Positions 45,465-55,203 of a stretch of DNA of 64,000 nucleotides are shown here, one piece after another. Position 1 is the stretch's first letter. Every line of letters begins with the position of its first letter. The stretch lies in contig CANGJM010000003.1 of NCBI GenBank assembly GCA_947454525.1, forward strand, positions 1 to 64,000, read 5' to 3'. The notes below the pieces were generated by a model. It searched no databases. It was not told the origin of the DNA and saw only the letters and a list, made by a program, of their open reading frames with translations. The stretch is from Flavobacteriales bacterium (GTDB taxonomy: Bacteria; Bacteroidota; Bacteroidia; Flavobacteriales_D; Crocinitomicaceae). The position numbers were made by a program, and so were the translations under genes.

Positions 45465-46539
45465 CCGCGAGAATTCGTTCCGTCGCTTTTCCATCCCACA
45501 GCGGTGGAATCTCTCCTTTTTTATACGTTCCCTGATGAATTTCATCGATTAAACTCAAAATCAATGATTCGTCAAATGGAACCAAAGTGTTTGTTCCCAA
45601 ATCTACTGTAATCGGTCTTTCCGTATTTTCACGCAACGTCAAACAAGGAACTTGGCGATAGGTACTTTCCTCTTGAATTCCTCCACTATCAGTGAGGATC
45701 AAATCAGCATGTTTGACTAGCGATTGAAAATCAAAGTACCCAAGTGGATCCAAGAGGTGTAAATTTCCATTTTCTAACCATTGTGCAACATTATCCGAAG
45801 CTTCGAAGTTTTTTCGAGTTCTCGGATGAATTGGAAAGACGATGGTATACGTCTCACTTAGCTCCGCAAACAATCGCATGATTTTCGCTTGTCCTTCAGA
45901 CGAATCAACATTTGAGGGACGATGTAATGTAACTAGAATGAAAGGTTTATCCTCAATCCCCAATCGTTGACGAATTGTACTTTTTAGGATTTGAGGCTCG
46001 AAATGAACCAGTGTGTCGATCATGGTATTTCCGACGAAGAATACTTCTCCATGCTTTTTCTCTGCTGCAAGGTGATCTAGTCCACTTTGTTCCGTCACGA
46101 AAAAGTAATCGGAAATTTCATCCGTTAGTAAGCGATTGATTTCCTCCGGCATTTCTCGATCAAAAGAGCGGAGTCCACTTTCTAAATGTGCTAATGGAAT
46201 GCCCATCTTGTTTGCAACTAAAGCTGATGCCAATGTGGAATTTACATCACCTGGGACAATCATTAAATCTGGCTTACCAATTTCCAAAATGAGTTCACTC
46301 AACTTACTCATCATACTGGAAAATTGATCTACAACGGAATGGGATGAAGCAGAAAGCATGTAATCAGGTTTCAACCCAAACTCTTCAAAAAACACCTCCG
46401 ACATGTTACGATCCCAATGTTGTCCAGTATGTACAATTTCTACTTGAAGTTGTGGGTACACACTAATCAGTTCTTTGAACCGTGTAACTTTGATGAAATT
46501 CGGACGAGTTCCAACGATGATGAGTATTTTCTTAATCAA
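45442..46539 (-). CDS. wecB: UDP-N-acetylglucosamine 2-epimerase (non-hydrolysing)
   Basis: Interconverts UDP-GlcNAc and UDP-ManNAc for surface polysaccharide synthesis. 365 residues: GTRPNFIK, HTGQHWDRNMSEVFF, GDVNSTLASALVAN, HLESGLRSFDREMPEEINR, TLHRPSNVD, DSGGIQEESTYRQVPCLTLR, ENTERPIT. The start is a TTG at 46537-46539; a TAA lies three codons upstream in frame, so no ATG is possible. Its 3' end overlaps the convergent GT4 gene by 23 nt. Confidence 0.95.
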   Translation of the reverse strand: MIKKILIIVGTRPNFIKVTRFKELISVYPQLQVEIVHTGQHWDRNMSEVFFEEFGLKPDYMLSASSHSVVDQFSSMMSKLSELILEIGKPDLMIVPGDVNSTLASALVANKMGIPLAHLESGLRSFDREMPEEINRLLTDEISDYFFVTEQSGLDHLAAEKKHGEVFFVGNTMIDTLVHFEPQILKSTIRQRLGIEDKPFILVTLHRPSNVDSSEGQAKIMRLFAELSETYTIVFPIHPRTRKNFEASDNVAQWLENGNLHLLDPLGYFDFQSLVKHADLILTDSGGIQEESTYRQVPCLTLRENTERPITVDLGTNTLVPFDESLILSLIDEIHQGTYKKGEIPPLWDGKATERILAAISKILA

Positions 46540-46602
46540 AATTGCTTACTTTAGGTCAAAATTAACAAATTCACAGAATAACACGTGTTTTACCCTTAGC
46601 TT

Positions 46603-47346
46603 ATGAAAAACAGTGAACTTTGGAAGGAAACCAAATTCGTATTCAAAAATGGGATACTTCGTGCAAATCCAAATGAGAAATTCGTTTCGGTTTCATCTCG
46701 TTTAGTTGCGAACATCGTTGCAAAGCATTATCAAGAAAACGCACTTCCTTATTTCAAAGGAGATCTTTTGGATTTGGGTTGTGGATTTTCTCCTTTTTAC
46801 TCCTTTTATCGCGAACAGATTTCAAGCGTCACGTGTGCTGATTGGGCACAAAGCATGCACCAAAATCCACAATTAGATGTTATTTGCGACTTGAATGAAA
46901 AGCTTCCGTTTGATTCAGATACATTTGATTCGATCTTACTTTCGGATGTCCTAGAACACATTAGAAAACCAGAACAGTTACTCAACGAAATACAGCGTTT
47001 ATTGAAAAAGGATGGTGTATTAATTATGAATGTACCCTACTTTTATTGTTTGCACGAAGAACCACATGATTATTTTCGCTACACGGAATTTGCATTAAAA
47101 TCGATGATATCTGATGCCGGACTACAGGTGGAATTACTTCAAAAAACTGGAGGCACTCTTGAAATTATCACTGATTTATTCGCAAAAAACATTCGACCAA
47201 TTCCTGTTATAGGTAAACCATTGTGTAAATTCTCCCAATTCCTCACTTGGCAAATGCTCAAAGTGAAACCGATTTTAAAATTAAATCAGAAAACCTCCGC
47301 AAAATATCCGCTAGGCTATTTCCTTGTCGCAAGGAATATAAATTAA
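46603..47346 (+). CDS. Class I SAM-dependent methyltransferase (type 11)
   Basis: 247 residues. SAM motif GDLLDLGCGFSPFYSFY near residue 50, DWAQSMHQNPQLDVICDLN, then SILLSDVLEHIRKPEQLLNE near 109, and the tail HEEPHDYFRYTEFALKSM. Proteins with the PHDYFRYT motif are often encoded in polysaccharide loci; a sugar or lipid-linked acceptor is inferred. Divergent from wecB (63 nt) and convergent with the WecF-like gene (4-nt overlap at the stop). Confidence 0.85.
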   Translation: MKNSELWKETKFVFKNGILRANPNEKFVSVSSRLVANIVAKHYQENALPYFKGDLLDLGCGFSPFYSFYREQISSVTCADWAQSMHQNPQLDVICDLNEKLPFDSDTFDSILLSDVLEHIRKPEQLLNEIQRLLKKDGVLIMNVPYFYCLHEEPHDYFRYTEFALKSMISDAGLQVELLQKTGGTLEIITDLFAKNIRPIPVIGKPLCKFSQFLTWQMLKVKPILKLNQKTSAKYPLGYFLVARNIN

Positions 47347-48452
47347 AACTCAAGCATCTCACTCCACTGTTTCAATACCCTTTCTCGGTTAAAATAGTCA
47401 TGAACCAATTGTTTGTTTTTTACTTTTTCTTCCGTTAAAATGGAAGTTAACTCATTTCCACCTAATAAATCTTCCATCGATCTTAGCGTAAAGCCCAATC
47501 CCTTAAAGAAATGATATGAACTTGATTTTTCCGATAAATAAACAGTTGCATTATTGTAGAGGAAATAAATAATATTACCAAGTCCTTGCTGACAATAACT
47601 GTTCAATAAAAAATACTCCACATCGGATATATAAGAATAATAATCCTGCATCGACAAGGACTCCTCTAACGTTTCAATTTTCAAGTGTGGAAATTTGAGG
47701 ATTTCAGCTGTTAAAATCGATATATAATCCTTTTTTCCATAATTCAAGGGGAGTAGAATTTCTTCTTGACAATTTACTAGAGAAAGATAATTGATCACTT
47801 CTACATGGTTGAGTAATGGTGAACCGTTATGACCGACCATTATTCGTTTCTTGCTCGTTTCTTGACTAGATTGAATGAATAAATCAGTTTCATCCAGATA
47901 AGGCATGAAATGGTATTTTACAGATTGTTTAAAATCGAAAACCCGTTCAAAATCGATTGAATTAAAACTATAAAAATGACTCAAGCCACCAATCATTTTT
48001 TGGTATTTTCTTTTTGAAATTGGAAAAAGTGTTAAAGATTGACCTTTCACGAAATACAAAAAGTTTTCCCATAAATTAAATAATAGTTTTCTCGTTAAAA
48101 ATTGGCGACTAAAGGGAGCATAAGATTTTAACACTTCGAACGAAAGTTGATAAAACTCAAAGCTCCAAAACATCCAAGAAATCCGAATGTTAGGGTAGCT
48201 ACTTTGTAGATGACGAAGCCATCTGAATTGATAATAATGCAAACTATGAAACAATACCTGACTAATTTCTCCTTTTTTAATCAGTGCTTCTATTTGAGTT
48301 CTTGATTGCATCAATTGAGTGGAAGGAATTCCATCTGTAGAACCACGCTCAACAAAATAAAAGTGTTTGCCTGGATCAATTTGTTCAACATAATCCATGG
48401 TCTTCTTAATAAAGACTCCATTTGCATTAATAAAAACATGAACAGTTGACAT
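47343..48452 (-). CDS. WecF-like Fuc4NAc transferase (GT56 type)
   Basis: 369 residues. The donor-site region VGHNGSPLLNHVEVINYLSL near residue 222, LLPLNYGKKDYISIL near 245, and YCQQGLGNIIYFLYNNATVYL near 305 resemble TDP-N-acetylfucosamine:lipid II N-acetylfucosaminyltransferase WecF. It closes an operon in which an aminotransferase and an acetyltransferase come first, the two steps needed to make a 4-acetamido-dideoxy sugar, so a role as the matching transferase is likely (inference from context). Three nt after the acetyltransferase stop. Confidence 0.72.
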   Translation of the reverse strand: MSTVHVFINANGVFIKKTMDYVEQIDPGKHFYFVERGSTDGIPSTQLMQSRTQIEALIKKGEISQVLFHSLHYYQFRWLRHLQSSYPNIRISWMFWSFEFYQLSFEVLKSYAPFSRQFLTRKLLFNLWENFLYFVKGQSLTLFPISKRKYQKMIGGLSHFYSFNSIDFERVFDFKQSVKYHFMPYLDETDLFIQSSQETSKKRIMVGHNGSPLLNHVEVINYLSLVNCQEEILLPLNYGKKDYISILTAEILKFPHLKIETLEESLSMQDYYSYISDVEYFLLNSYCQQGLGNIIYFLYNNATVYLSEKSSSYHFFKGLGFTLRSMEDLLGGNELTSILTEEKVKNKQLVHDYFNRERVLKQWSEMLEF

Positions 48453-48455
48453 AAA

Positions 48456-49088
48456 CTAGCGTTTAGTAGCTATTCCTGGATTTCCAATGACTTTATGATT
48501 GTCAGGAACATTCTTTGTAACAATTGCTCCCGCACCAATAACACAATTCTCTCCGATCTGGACACCTGGAAAAATAACTGCACCAGAACCGATAAATGTT
48601 TCACTTCCTATTGTGCAATTTCCCGCAATTACCGCACCCGGACAAACCTCCACAAATGAACCCAACAAGGAATCGTGTCCAATGGAAGTATTACAGTTTA
48701 TTAAAGATCCTAAAGCAATTTCAGTATTCCCCATCACTATTGCTCCAGGCATGATGCAAACAGCATCTCCAAGTTTTACATTGATCGAACTAATCACAGC
48801 ATGACTTGAAATAACCTGAACTGCTTTTGATTCACCAGAATTTAAAAAAAGGTCATACAAACGTTTTCTATTCAATGGTGTTCCAACTCCTAAAATAAAC
48901 GCTACCGATTCCTGATCGGAAAAGTAGTTTTCTTTATCAGTTACAATGTTAAAGTGCTCGTGAATGTAGGCATTCGACACCTTTCCTGTATTATTGAAAA
49001 AGGCAAGTTTAGAAAGGTCACAACTCGCATTTTCACTGAGTACATCTAAGATTTGCATAGCAAATCCTCCTGATCCAAGAACTAACAT
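48456..49088 (-). CDS. NeuD/PglD-like sugar O/N-acetyltransferase
   Basis: 210 residues. N-terminal Rossmann-like part (MLVLGSGGFAMQILDVL) and a left-handed beta-helix of hexapeptide repeats (about 95-200), with a catalytic-type histidine in NTSIGHDSLLG, PGAVIAGNCTIG and GAGAIVTKNVPDN. Family members acetylate sialic acid or UDP-4-amino sugars. Overlaps the aminotransferase gene by 7 nt, so it most likely acetylates that enzyme's amino-sugar product (inference). Confidence 0.88.
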   Translation of the reverse strand: MLVLGSGGFAMQILDVLSENASCDLSKLAFFNNTGKVSNAYIHEHFNIVTDKENYFSDQESVAFILGVGTPLNRKRLYDLFLNSGESKAVQVISSHAVISSINVKLGDAVCIMPGAIVMGNTEIALGSLINCNTSIGHDSLLGSFVEVCPGAVIAGNCTIGSETFIGSGAVIFPGVQIGENCVIGAGAIVTKNVPDNHKVIGNPGIATKR

Positions 49089-50176
49089 AGAGACGCTAAT
49101 TTTTGTACGATGAAACGCATGTCCATTTCGCTTAATTCATGGTAAAGTGGCAAACAAATTACCCTCCTAGAAATATCCTCAGAAATTGGACAAGCGTCAT
49201 AAATAGGTAAAAAAGATAATTCATTTAATGAGGGATAGAAGTACCTTCTTAAATGGATATTTTCCTTTTCCATTTCACTTAAAACATGAAGTAAAAACGC
49301 TTCTGACTTCAACACCAAAGGAAAATAAGCCTTATTAAAATCAAATTTATAGGACGCCGCGTTTAAACCGATTTCAGAAAGCAATGATTTATATAAATCC
49401 CATTGTCTTTTCCTTCGTGACATGATGTCATCTATATAATTCAAGTTTAACAATCCCATAGCTGCAGAAAACTCATTCATCTTCGCATTGATACCCATTG
49501 AACCAAACGTTGTAGGCGAAGTATGTCCGAAATTGCGCAATAACACCAATTCGTCATAAATCTCTTTACTTTGACAGACAATCGCACCGCCTTCTACTGT
49601 ATGAAATAATTTTGTCGCATGAAAACTGATTGTGGAAATATCTCCAAAAGACAAAATACTTTTCCCATTAATTTCGGTTCCAAAACAATGTGCACTGTCG
49701 TAGATAACTTTTAACCCATATTTATCTGCAACTTCTTGAATCGCTTCGATTTCACATGGATAACCGTAAACATTTGTTGCTAATATCGCTTTTGTTTGAC
49801 TCGAAATTAAATTCTCTAATTTGGATGGGTCGATGTTAAAAGTTTCTGGATCAATGTCACAAAACCTCGGAATACAATTCTCCCACAACAAGGAAGAAGT
49901 CGTCGCCACATAAGAATATGGAGTTGTAATGACTTCGCCTTGTATTTTCAATGCTTTTAAAGCCATTTGAAGGGCAATTGTGCCATTTGTTACTAAGAGT
50001 AAATAGTCAACATTAAATAGGTTCTTTAATTTCTCTTCTAATTCTAACACACACGGACCTTGATTTGTCAACCAACCACGATTCATGATATCCGCTACCT
50101 TTAGCTGATATTCATCAATTGGTGGAATAAATGGTTTTGTTGCACTTATCGTCCCTCTGTTGTATTGATTTGACAT
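49082..50176 (-). CDS. DegT/DnrJ/EryC1-family sugar aminotransferase
   Basis: About 364 residues from the ATG at 50176; an upstream GTG in frame (50215) is less likely. Features: LLVTNGTIALQMALKAL near residue 75, PYSYVATTSSLLWENC, DSAHCFGTEING near 161, the PLP lysine in ISFHATKLFHTVEGGAIV near 185, and FGSMGINAKMNEFSAAMGL. It aminates a keto-sugar nucleotide. With the acetyltransferase and WecF-like gene downstream the likely product is an acetamido-dideoxy sugar such as dTDP-Fuc4NAc, although a 3-amino isomer cannot be excluded. Confidence 0.92.
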   Translation of the reverse strand: MSNQYNRGTISATKPFIPPIDEYQLKVADIMNRGWLTNQGPCVLELEEKLKNLFNVDYLLLVTNGTIALQMALKALKIQGEVITTPYSYVATTSSLLWENCIPRFCDIDPETFNIDPSKLENLISSQTKAILATNVYGYPCEIEAIQEVADKYGLKVIYDSAHCFGTEINGKSILSFGDISTISFHATKLFHTVEGGAIVCQSKEIYDELVLLRNFGHTSPTTFGSMGINAKMNEFSAAMGLLNLNYIDDIMSRRKRQWDLYKSLLSEIGLNAASYKFDFNKAYFPLVLKSEAFLLHVLSEMEKENIHLRRYFYPSLNELSFLPIYDACPISEDISRRVICLPLYHELSEMDMRFIVQKLASLC

Positions 50177-50362
50177 ATGCGAAATACTCTTTAAGTTGAA
50201 TGCTCGAAAATACACAATTAATTAGTAGTATGAATTGAAACAATCAAATTACTTATCAGAATAAACGTCCAAAACAACAATGAAATGAACTTCGAAAAAA
50301 GTTCTCTCACAAAAATATTTTGTACTTTTAAAAAGTATTATTTATCGAAAAAACGACTTAAA

Positions 50363-50578
50363 ATGAAAAAAACAATGATTTTAGGAGCTTTTGCTTCACT
50401 AATGATGGTTTCTTGTGCGAAAGATTACTCATGTAAATGTGTAACAACAGAAACGATTTCAGGTGTAAATAACTCACAAACAACGGTAATTAACGGTAAG
50501 AAAAAGGATGCTCAAGCAGCATGTGAAGCACAAACTGTAACTGTTGGTACAGTTGTAAAAACTTGTGGATTAGAATAA
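50363..50578 (+). CDS. Small lipoprotein
   Basis: 71 residues from the ATG at 50363 (MKKTMILGAFASLMMVSCAK). The lipobox MVSC predicts lipidation near residue 18. The mature part has a Cys-x-Cys (YSCKCVTTET), and more cysteines at AACEAQ and KTCGL, so disulfides are likely. Family unknown. An upstream in-frame ATG at 50285 would precede the signal by 26 residues and is rejected. Ends in a clear terminator. Confidence 0.82.
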   Translation: MKKTMILGAFASLMMVSCAKDYSCKCVTTETISGVNNSQTTVINGKKKDAQAACEAQTVTVGTVVKTCGLE

Positions 50579-50599
50579 TATCTTTCAAACCATATTTCT

Positions 50600-50622
50600 A
50601 GGGGGCTGTTGCCCCCTTTTTT
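50600..50622 (+). terminator. Terminator after the small lipoprotein gene
   Basis: GGGGGC-TGTT-GCCCCC followed by TTTTTT, 20 nt after the stop. Confidence 0.93.
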
Positions 50623-50637
50623 ATTTAATTTCTTCTT

Positions 50638-51231
50638 ATGAATTTCTTCGAATCCATTTTTCTTGACCTTGGTTTCTCATGGACCGCTTCAAAACTCATC
50701 CCATACATTCTGATGTCCATCCTAGGATTTGTCAGTGTGTATACATTTCATAATCGAATTCAACAGAAGTGGAAGAAATGGATCGTCATGACGATTTTGG
50801 CAATTTTACCTTTCGGCATTTATTTCGCGATCTACCCAATTTACTCGGGTGACTTTGTTAATAATCATTATTCACCTGAAAAGCTCAGTTCATTCCCGAA
50901 AAAAACCCTGTTAACAGTCGTTGTCCTTCCAGGTTGTCCGTATTGCCATGAAACTATTCGCTTTATGAATGAATTACTCGAAAGAGAACCGACATTAAAC
51001 ATACGGTACATGGTCGTTGCTGAGACCAACGCACCCTTACTTCCCTTCCGAAAAAACTTAAGTAAACGAATTAACGTAGAAAAGTCACCTAAATCAAAAG
51101 ATTGGATTGTGATGGCCAAAGGTGGATTTCCTTCCATGATTTTGAGTGAAAATCATCAAATCGTACACGCTTGGGAGAATGATCAATTTGGCGTGAGAGC
51201 CATTGATGAAATCATTAAACGTTCAAACTGA
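50638..51231 (+). CDS. Membrane-anchored thioredoxin-like protein
   Basis: 197 residues. Two N-terminal membrane helices (about 20-38 and 47-67), then a thioredoxin-like domain with the redox motif VVLPGCPYCHETIRFMNELL near residue 98 and a cis-Pro-type segment KGGFPSMIL near 160. CPYC is glutaredoxin-like. The redox partner is unknown. It starts 16 nt after the lipoprotein terminator and converges on the YfhO gene with a 1-nt gap. Confidence 0.82.
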   Translation: MNFFESIFLDLGFSWTASKLIPYILMSILGFVSVYTFHNRIQQKWKKWIVMTILAILPFGIYFAIYPIYSGDFVNNHYSPEKLSSFPKKTLLTVVVLPGCPYCHETIRFMNELLEREPTLNIRYMVVAETNAPLLPFRKNLSKRINVEKSPKSKDWIVMAKGGFPSMILSENHQIVHAWENDQFGVRAIDEIIKRSN

Positions 51232-51232
51232 A

Positions 51233-53989
51233 TTAAGCCTCTTCGCTTACTTCAATTTTACGGTTCATCCAGAAAACTCCTATACACGCAAGAATCAACA
51301 AACTGGAACCAGCGAAAGATAAGTTGCTTCCCGTTTGAAATGCTTTTGGTTCGAACTTCCACTCAACTTGATGTTTTCCTTTTGGAATTTTAACAGCGCG
51401 CAAAATGTAGTTTGCTCTTATCGTTTCCATTTGTTTTCCATCCACGTAACAATTCCATCCTTCAGGGTAATAAATCTCACTAAATACAGCCAATTGATCT
51501 GTTTTACTTTTACTGATGTATGACAACGCTGTTGTTGCGTATTTCGTTTGACGAATCGTTGCGTTTGTATCCGCTTTTAGCCCAGAAGCAAGCGCTTTAA
51601 ATTCCTGGTGAACAATTGCTTTCTTCTTTGTATTGCAATTCGTTAGTTTCGTCATCTCTTCGTTCGCATTTTTCGCCCAATCTATCGACTGAACAAACCA
51701 TGCTGGACCATTTGCGTTGGTGTTGAGTATCGCTTTCGCACTTGGATTAACGACGATGTATTTCGTGTTTAACATGTTCAAGGCTGGATTCTTATCCGAA
51801 ACGGCCATTTCATCTACACTAATGGTATCAAAAATCTGTTGAGCCATTTCCTGGGTCATCTCCATTTGACTCGCATACATACGTAATTTGGCATTTTTCA
51901 AGGCGCTCACTTCTTGATTAATTTGCTGCATTTCATTCATCACATGAAAATCCACTATTTCCTGGTAACGTTTCAACTTTGCACCATGATATCCACCGAT
52001 GCTCTTATGAAAGAAACTCGTAGATGTTTCTGCCATCGGATTGGAAAAGCTTAAAACACGGTAATCCGTATTTAAGTTTAATGCACCAAATTTTGCGTAA
52101 ACAGCATTCATGTCTTGATCTATGGCATCTTTATAATAAACACAGTCGGCCATTTTAGAGAATATCGTTTGCTCATCTTTCGAGTATGACTTCTCACTTG
52201 ACAAAATACTCATGTCCGCTGTACTAGGAACGTAAGGCATTGACGCATCCGATGCAACCACATAACTAGATGTTTGGTCTCCCGGCAATTCATTATTCAA
52301 ATAGCGTTTGTTCACTGAAATATTGTCAACCAAAACGATGAGCATCAAACCACCGATAACGATCGCTTTCGGTAAAATTGAACGCGAAACCAACACAACG
52401 ATTCCAGCTCCCAATAAAATGAATAGAATGGAACGTCCAAGATCTGATTTGTATAGATCAATTCGTACATCTTCAATAGCGTTCTTAATCCCACTTAAAT
52501 AAGTTAATTGACTCGGATCCTTCACGTTTTTCGCTTGATCAGCAAACATGGTTACTTCATTTTTTGTCAAAAACTCTCCTGACAAAGAAGGTGAAACATA
52601 CAATACAAGTGCAACAAAAACCAGGGAAGCACTAGCAATCAACCATGCTTTTTTATGTCCAATTAATCCTTCCTTACGGAATAATTTATCCAAGAACAGA
52701 ACCGCTAATGCTGGGATCATCACTTGTAACAGCGTCATGATCATTTTTGAATCACGAAACTTGTTGTACATCGGGAATTTATTGATGAAAAAGTCATTGA
52801 TTCCACCTGGATCATTTGATGAAAGGAGGATTGCTAACAAGCCAATCACAAGGAAAGGCCATTTCAATGAATCTTTCAAAAAGATTAATCCCATTAAGAA
52901 GAAAAAGAACATTACCACACCAAAGTAGAAAGCTCCACCACTGAAACTTTGTCCACCCCAATAACTTGGAAAAGCAGGTTTTGATTGATCTGTATTCAAT
53001 AAGATATCGGCATATTCGTAATAATCGGGATTAGCATTGATCAATTCCACCGCTTTTTCATTGTTCCCCAGCAAATCCGTTTTTCCGCCTTTTGCATTCG
53101 GAGCGACAAGTGACAGCCATTCTCCTGCACCAAAATTATACTCTAAAATGTAGTTTTTATTAAGTCCTTCTTTCGCTGACATTTTCGATGCTTGACCTTT
53201 TGGTTTGATGGTCAAATCGGAAGTTCCTCGCGTTGTATACTTGCTATACTCGAAAGTAGTCATCAAATTACTTGCGGCTGACATCAAGGTAAGAATGGAA
53301 ACAACTGCCAATGCACCAATCGATTTACCCAAGTAAATCCATTCCTTTTTCAATGCCAAATGAATGACCTCGGAAACTGCAACTGCTACAAGCAAGAAGG
53401 ACAAATAATAGGTCATTTGCAAGTGGTTCGCCGTTAAATTTAATCCGAAAAACAGTCCAAAAACGGCCGCTCCAAGTAGCCATTTTCCTCGAAAAGCCAG
53501 TATTAATCCCCCTAAAGCTGGTGCCATGTAGGCAATTGCATTTACTTTGGACATGTGTCCAGCGCCTATGTACAAGACATTAATCGTTGAAAAACCAAAC
53601 GCAATCGCTCCAATCATCCCTAACCAAGGATTCACACGCATGCAGAGTGTCAAAATATAAAAGCCCAACATACTGATGAACAATATACCTACCGGTCTTG
53701 GCAAACCAAGTTTGATTGCTTGATCAACATACGTCAACCAATTCGCATTGTGTTCTGTTGCAATCTGATAACTTGGCATTCCACCAAACATGGAATTTGT
53801 CCATAAAGGCTTCACACCATTTACGAATTCATGATCCACAATTTCTTTCGACATTCCTTGAAACTGTCGTATATCACTTTGCTTTAAACTATAACCATCA
53901 AACAACGGCGAGAAATATACGCTTGAAAGAATAAGAAATGCTGCAACGGCAACAAGGTGTGGTAAAATGGATTTAATCTTTGGACTCAT
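51233..53989 (-). CDS. YfhO-family membrane protein
   Basis: 918 residues with about a dozen membrane segments in the first 560 residues, a large outward domain (about 570-870) and a last membrane helix (LSFAGSSLLILACIGVFWM). The opening YFSPLFDGYSLKQSDIRQF and MFGGMPSYQ, and the end EIYYPEGWNCYVDGKQMETI with ILRAVKIPKGKHQVEWKFEP, are hallmarks of YfhO. Gram-positive relatives glycosylate lipoteichoic acid; in Bacteroidota the acceptor is unknown, probably a surface glycan using lipid-linked sugar (inference). Confidence 0.93.
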   Translation of the reverse strand: MSPKIKSILPHLVAVAAFLILSSVYFSPLFDGYSLKQSDIRQFQGMSKEIVDHEFVNGVKPLWTNSMFGGMPSYQIATEHNANWLTYVDQAIKLGLPRPVGILFISMLGFYILTLCMRVNPWLGMIGAIAFGFSTINVLYIGAGHMSKVNAIAYMAPALGGLILAFRGKWLLGAAVFGLFFGLNLTANHLQMTYYLSFLLVAVAVSEVIHLALKKEWIYLGKSIGALAVVSILTLMSAASNLMTTFEYSKYTTRGTSDLTIKPKGQASKMSAKEGLNKNYILEYNFGAGEWLSLVAPNAKGGKTDLLGNNEKAVELINANPDYYEYADILLNTDQSKPAFPSYWGGQSFSGGAFYFGVVMFFFFLMGLIFLKDSLKWPFLVIGLLAILLSSNDPGGINDFFINKFPMYNKFRDSKMIMTLLQVMIPALAVLFLDKLFRKEGLIGHKKAWLIASASLVFVALVLYVSPSLSGEFLTKNEVTMFADQAKNVKDPSQLTYLSGIKNAIEDVRIDLYKSDLGRSILFILLGAGIVVLVSRSILPKAIVIGGLMLIVLVDNISVNKRYLNNELPGDQTSSYVVASDASMPYVPSTADMSILSSEKSYSKDEQTIFSKMADCVYYKDAIDQDMNAVYAKFGALNLNTDYRVLSFSNPMAETSTSFFHKSIGGYHGAKLKRYQEIVDFHVMNEMQQINQEVSALKNAKLRMYASQMEMTQEMAQQIFDTISVDEMAVSDKNPALNMLNTKYIVVNPSAKAILNTNANGPAWFVQSIDWAKNANEEMTKLTNCNTKKKAIVHQEFKALASGLKADTNATIRQTKYATTALSYISKSKTDQLAVFSEIYYPEGWNCYVDGKQMETIRANYILRAVKIPKGKHQVEWKFEPKAFQTGSNLSFAGSSLLILACIGVFWMNRKIEVSEEA

Positions 53990-54033
53990 GGTCGATATTT
54001 TTTTTTTGTGAAAGTAGCGAATTCTCTTAAATG

Positions 54034-55200
54034 TTAGGCTTTTACGTTGGCATATTTCTGTACATCTTTGGCATCAATCTCTTGATCACAGAGAATAACT
54101 AAACGTTCAATAATATTTCTTAACTCCCGAATGTTCCCTGTCCAATCGAGTGCTTTCAATGCGTTTAATGCTTCATCATTCAAGGACTTACATGGAATTC
54201 CATGATCTTGACAAACCAGTTGTAAAAAGTGCTTCGCTAACAATGGAATGTCTGCACGTCGATCGTTCAGCGAAGGAACGTGAATTAAGATGACGGCTAA
54301 TCGATGAAATAGATCCTCACGGAATCTACCCTCCGCGATTTCTTTTCGTAAGTCTTTGTTCGTTGCCGCAACAATGCGACAATCGACTTTCACATCCTTC
54401 TCTCCACCAACACGTTGAATGACATTCTCTTGCAAAGCTCTTAAAACTTTCGCTTGCGCACTCAAGGACATATCCCCAATTTCATCCAAGAACAAGGTTC
54501 CCCCGGATGCCAATTCGAATTTTCCTTTTTTATCTTTTACTGCCGAGGTAAATGCGCCTTTTTCATGTCCAAAAAGCTCACTTTCAATTAATTCTGATGG
54601 AATTGCAGCGCAATTCACTTCGATGTAAGGCATTTTTGCGCGATTGGATAATTCGTGAAGTGAACGTGCCACCAATTCCTTTCCTGTTCCATTTCCACCG
54701 GTAACGAGGACACGCGCGTCAGAAGGAGCCACTTTTTCAATCATCGCTTTGATGTCCAAAATCTCTGGTGTTTCACCAATGATTGCGCTTCCTTTTATTT
54801 TTTTGACCGTCGTTTTTAGAATTTTCGTTTCTTGCATCAACTGATTTCGGTCCTTCACATTTCTCAAAATGACCAATATGCGATTTAAGTCCAATGGTTT
54901 TTCAATGAAATCAAAAGCGCCAATTTTAATCGCTTGAACCGCTGTCTCCAAGGTTCCATGACCACTGATCATGACAATTGGTACTTCATTACCCTCCAAT
55001 TGAACCTGCTCCAACAATTCCATTCCATCTACTAATGGCATTTTGATGTCACAGAAAATGACATCCAATGAATTGGAACGAATCATTTCTATTCCTTCCT
55101 TTCCATTTTCAGCTTCTAACACTTGACAATTTTCGTACTCTAAAATTTCTTTCAATGCCCTGCGAATCGCACGTTCATCGTCAATAATGAGAACTTTCAT
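54034..55200 (-). CDS. NtrC-family response regulator without DNA-binding domain
   Basis: 388 residues. Receiver domain at 1-120 with the phospho-acceptor Asp51 (DVIFCDIKMP) and KP at 101-102. AAA+ domain with Walker A GGNGTGKE near 168, and FLDEIGDMSLSAQAKVLRAL. The sigma-54 contact loop reads GAFTSA (residues 215-220) instead of GAFTGA. The protein stops at DAKDVQKYANVKA, right after the helical lid; the Fis-type HTH expected at the C-terminus is missing. It may act without DNA binding, through another partner, or not on sigma-54 at all. Precedes pcm in reverse order: pcm stop is 3 nt upstream of its start, so they share a transcript. Confidence 0.92.
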   Translation of the reverse strand: MKVLIIDDERAIRRALKEILEYENCQVLEAENGKEGIEMIRSNSLDVIFCDIKMPLVDGMELLEQVQLEGNEVPIVMISGHGTLETAVQAIKIGAFDFIEKPLDLNRILVILRNVKDRNQLMQETKILKTTVKKIKGSAIIGETPEILDIKAMIEKVAPSDARVLVTGGNGTGKELVARSLHELSNRAKMPYIEVNCAAIPSELIESELFGHEKGAFTSAVKDKKGKFELASGGTLFLDEIGDMSLSAQAKVLRALQENVIQRVGGEKDVKVDCRIVAATNKDLRKEIAEGRFREDLFHRLAVILIHVPSLNDRRADIPLLAKHFLQLVCQDHGIPCKSLNDEALNALKALDWTGNIRELRNIIERLVILCDQEIDAKDVQKYANVKA

Positions 55201-55203
55201 AAT

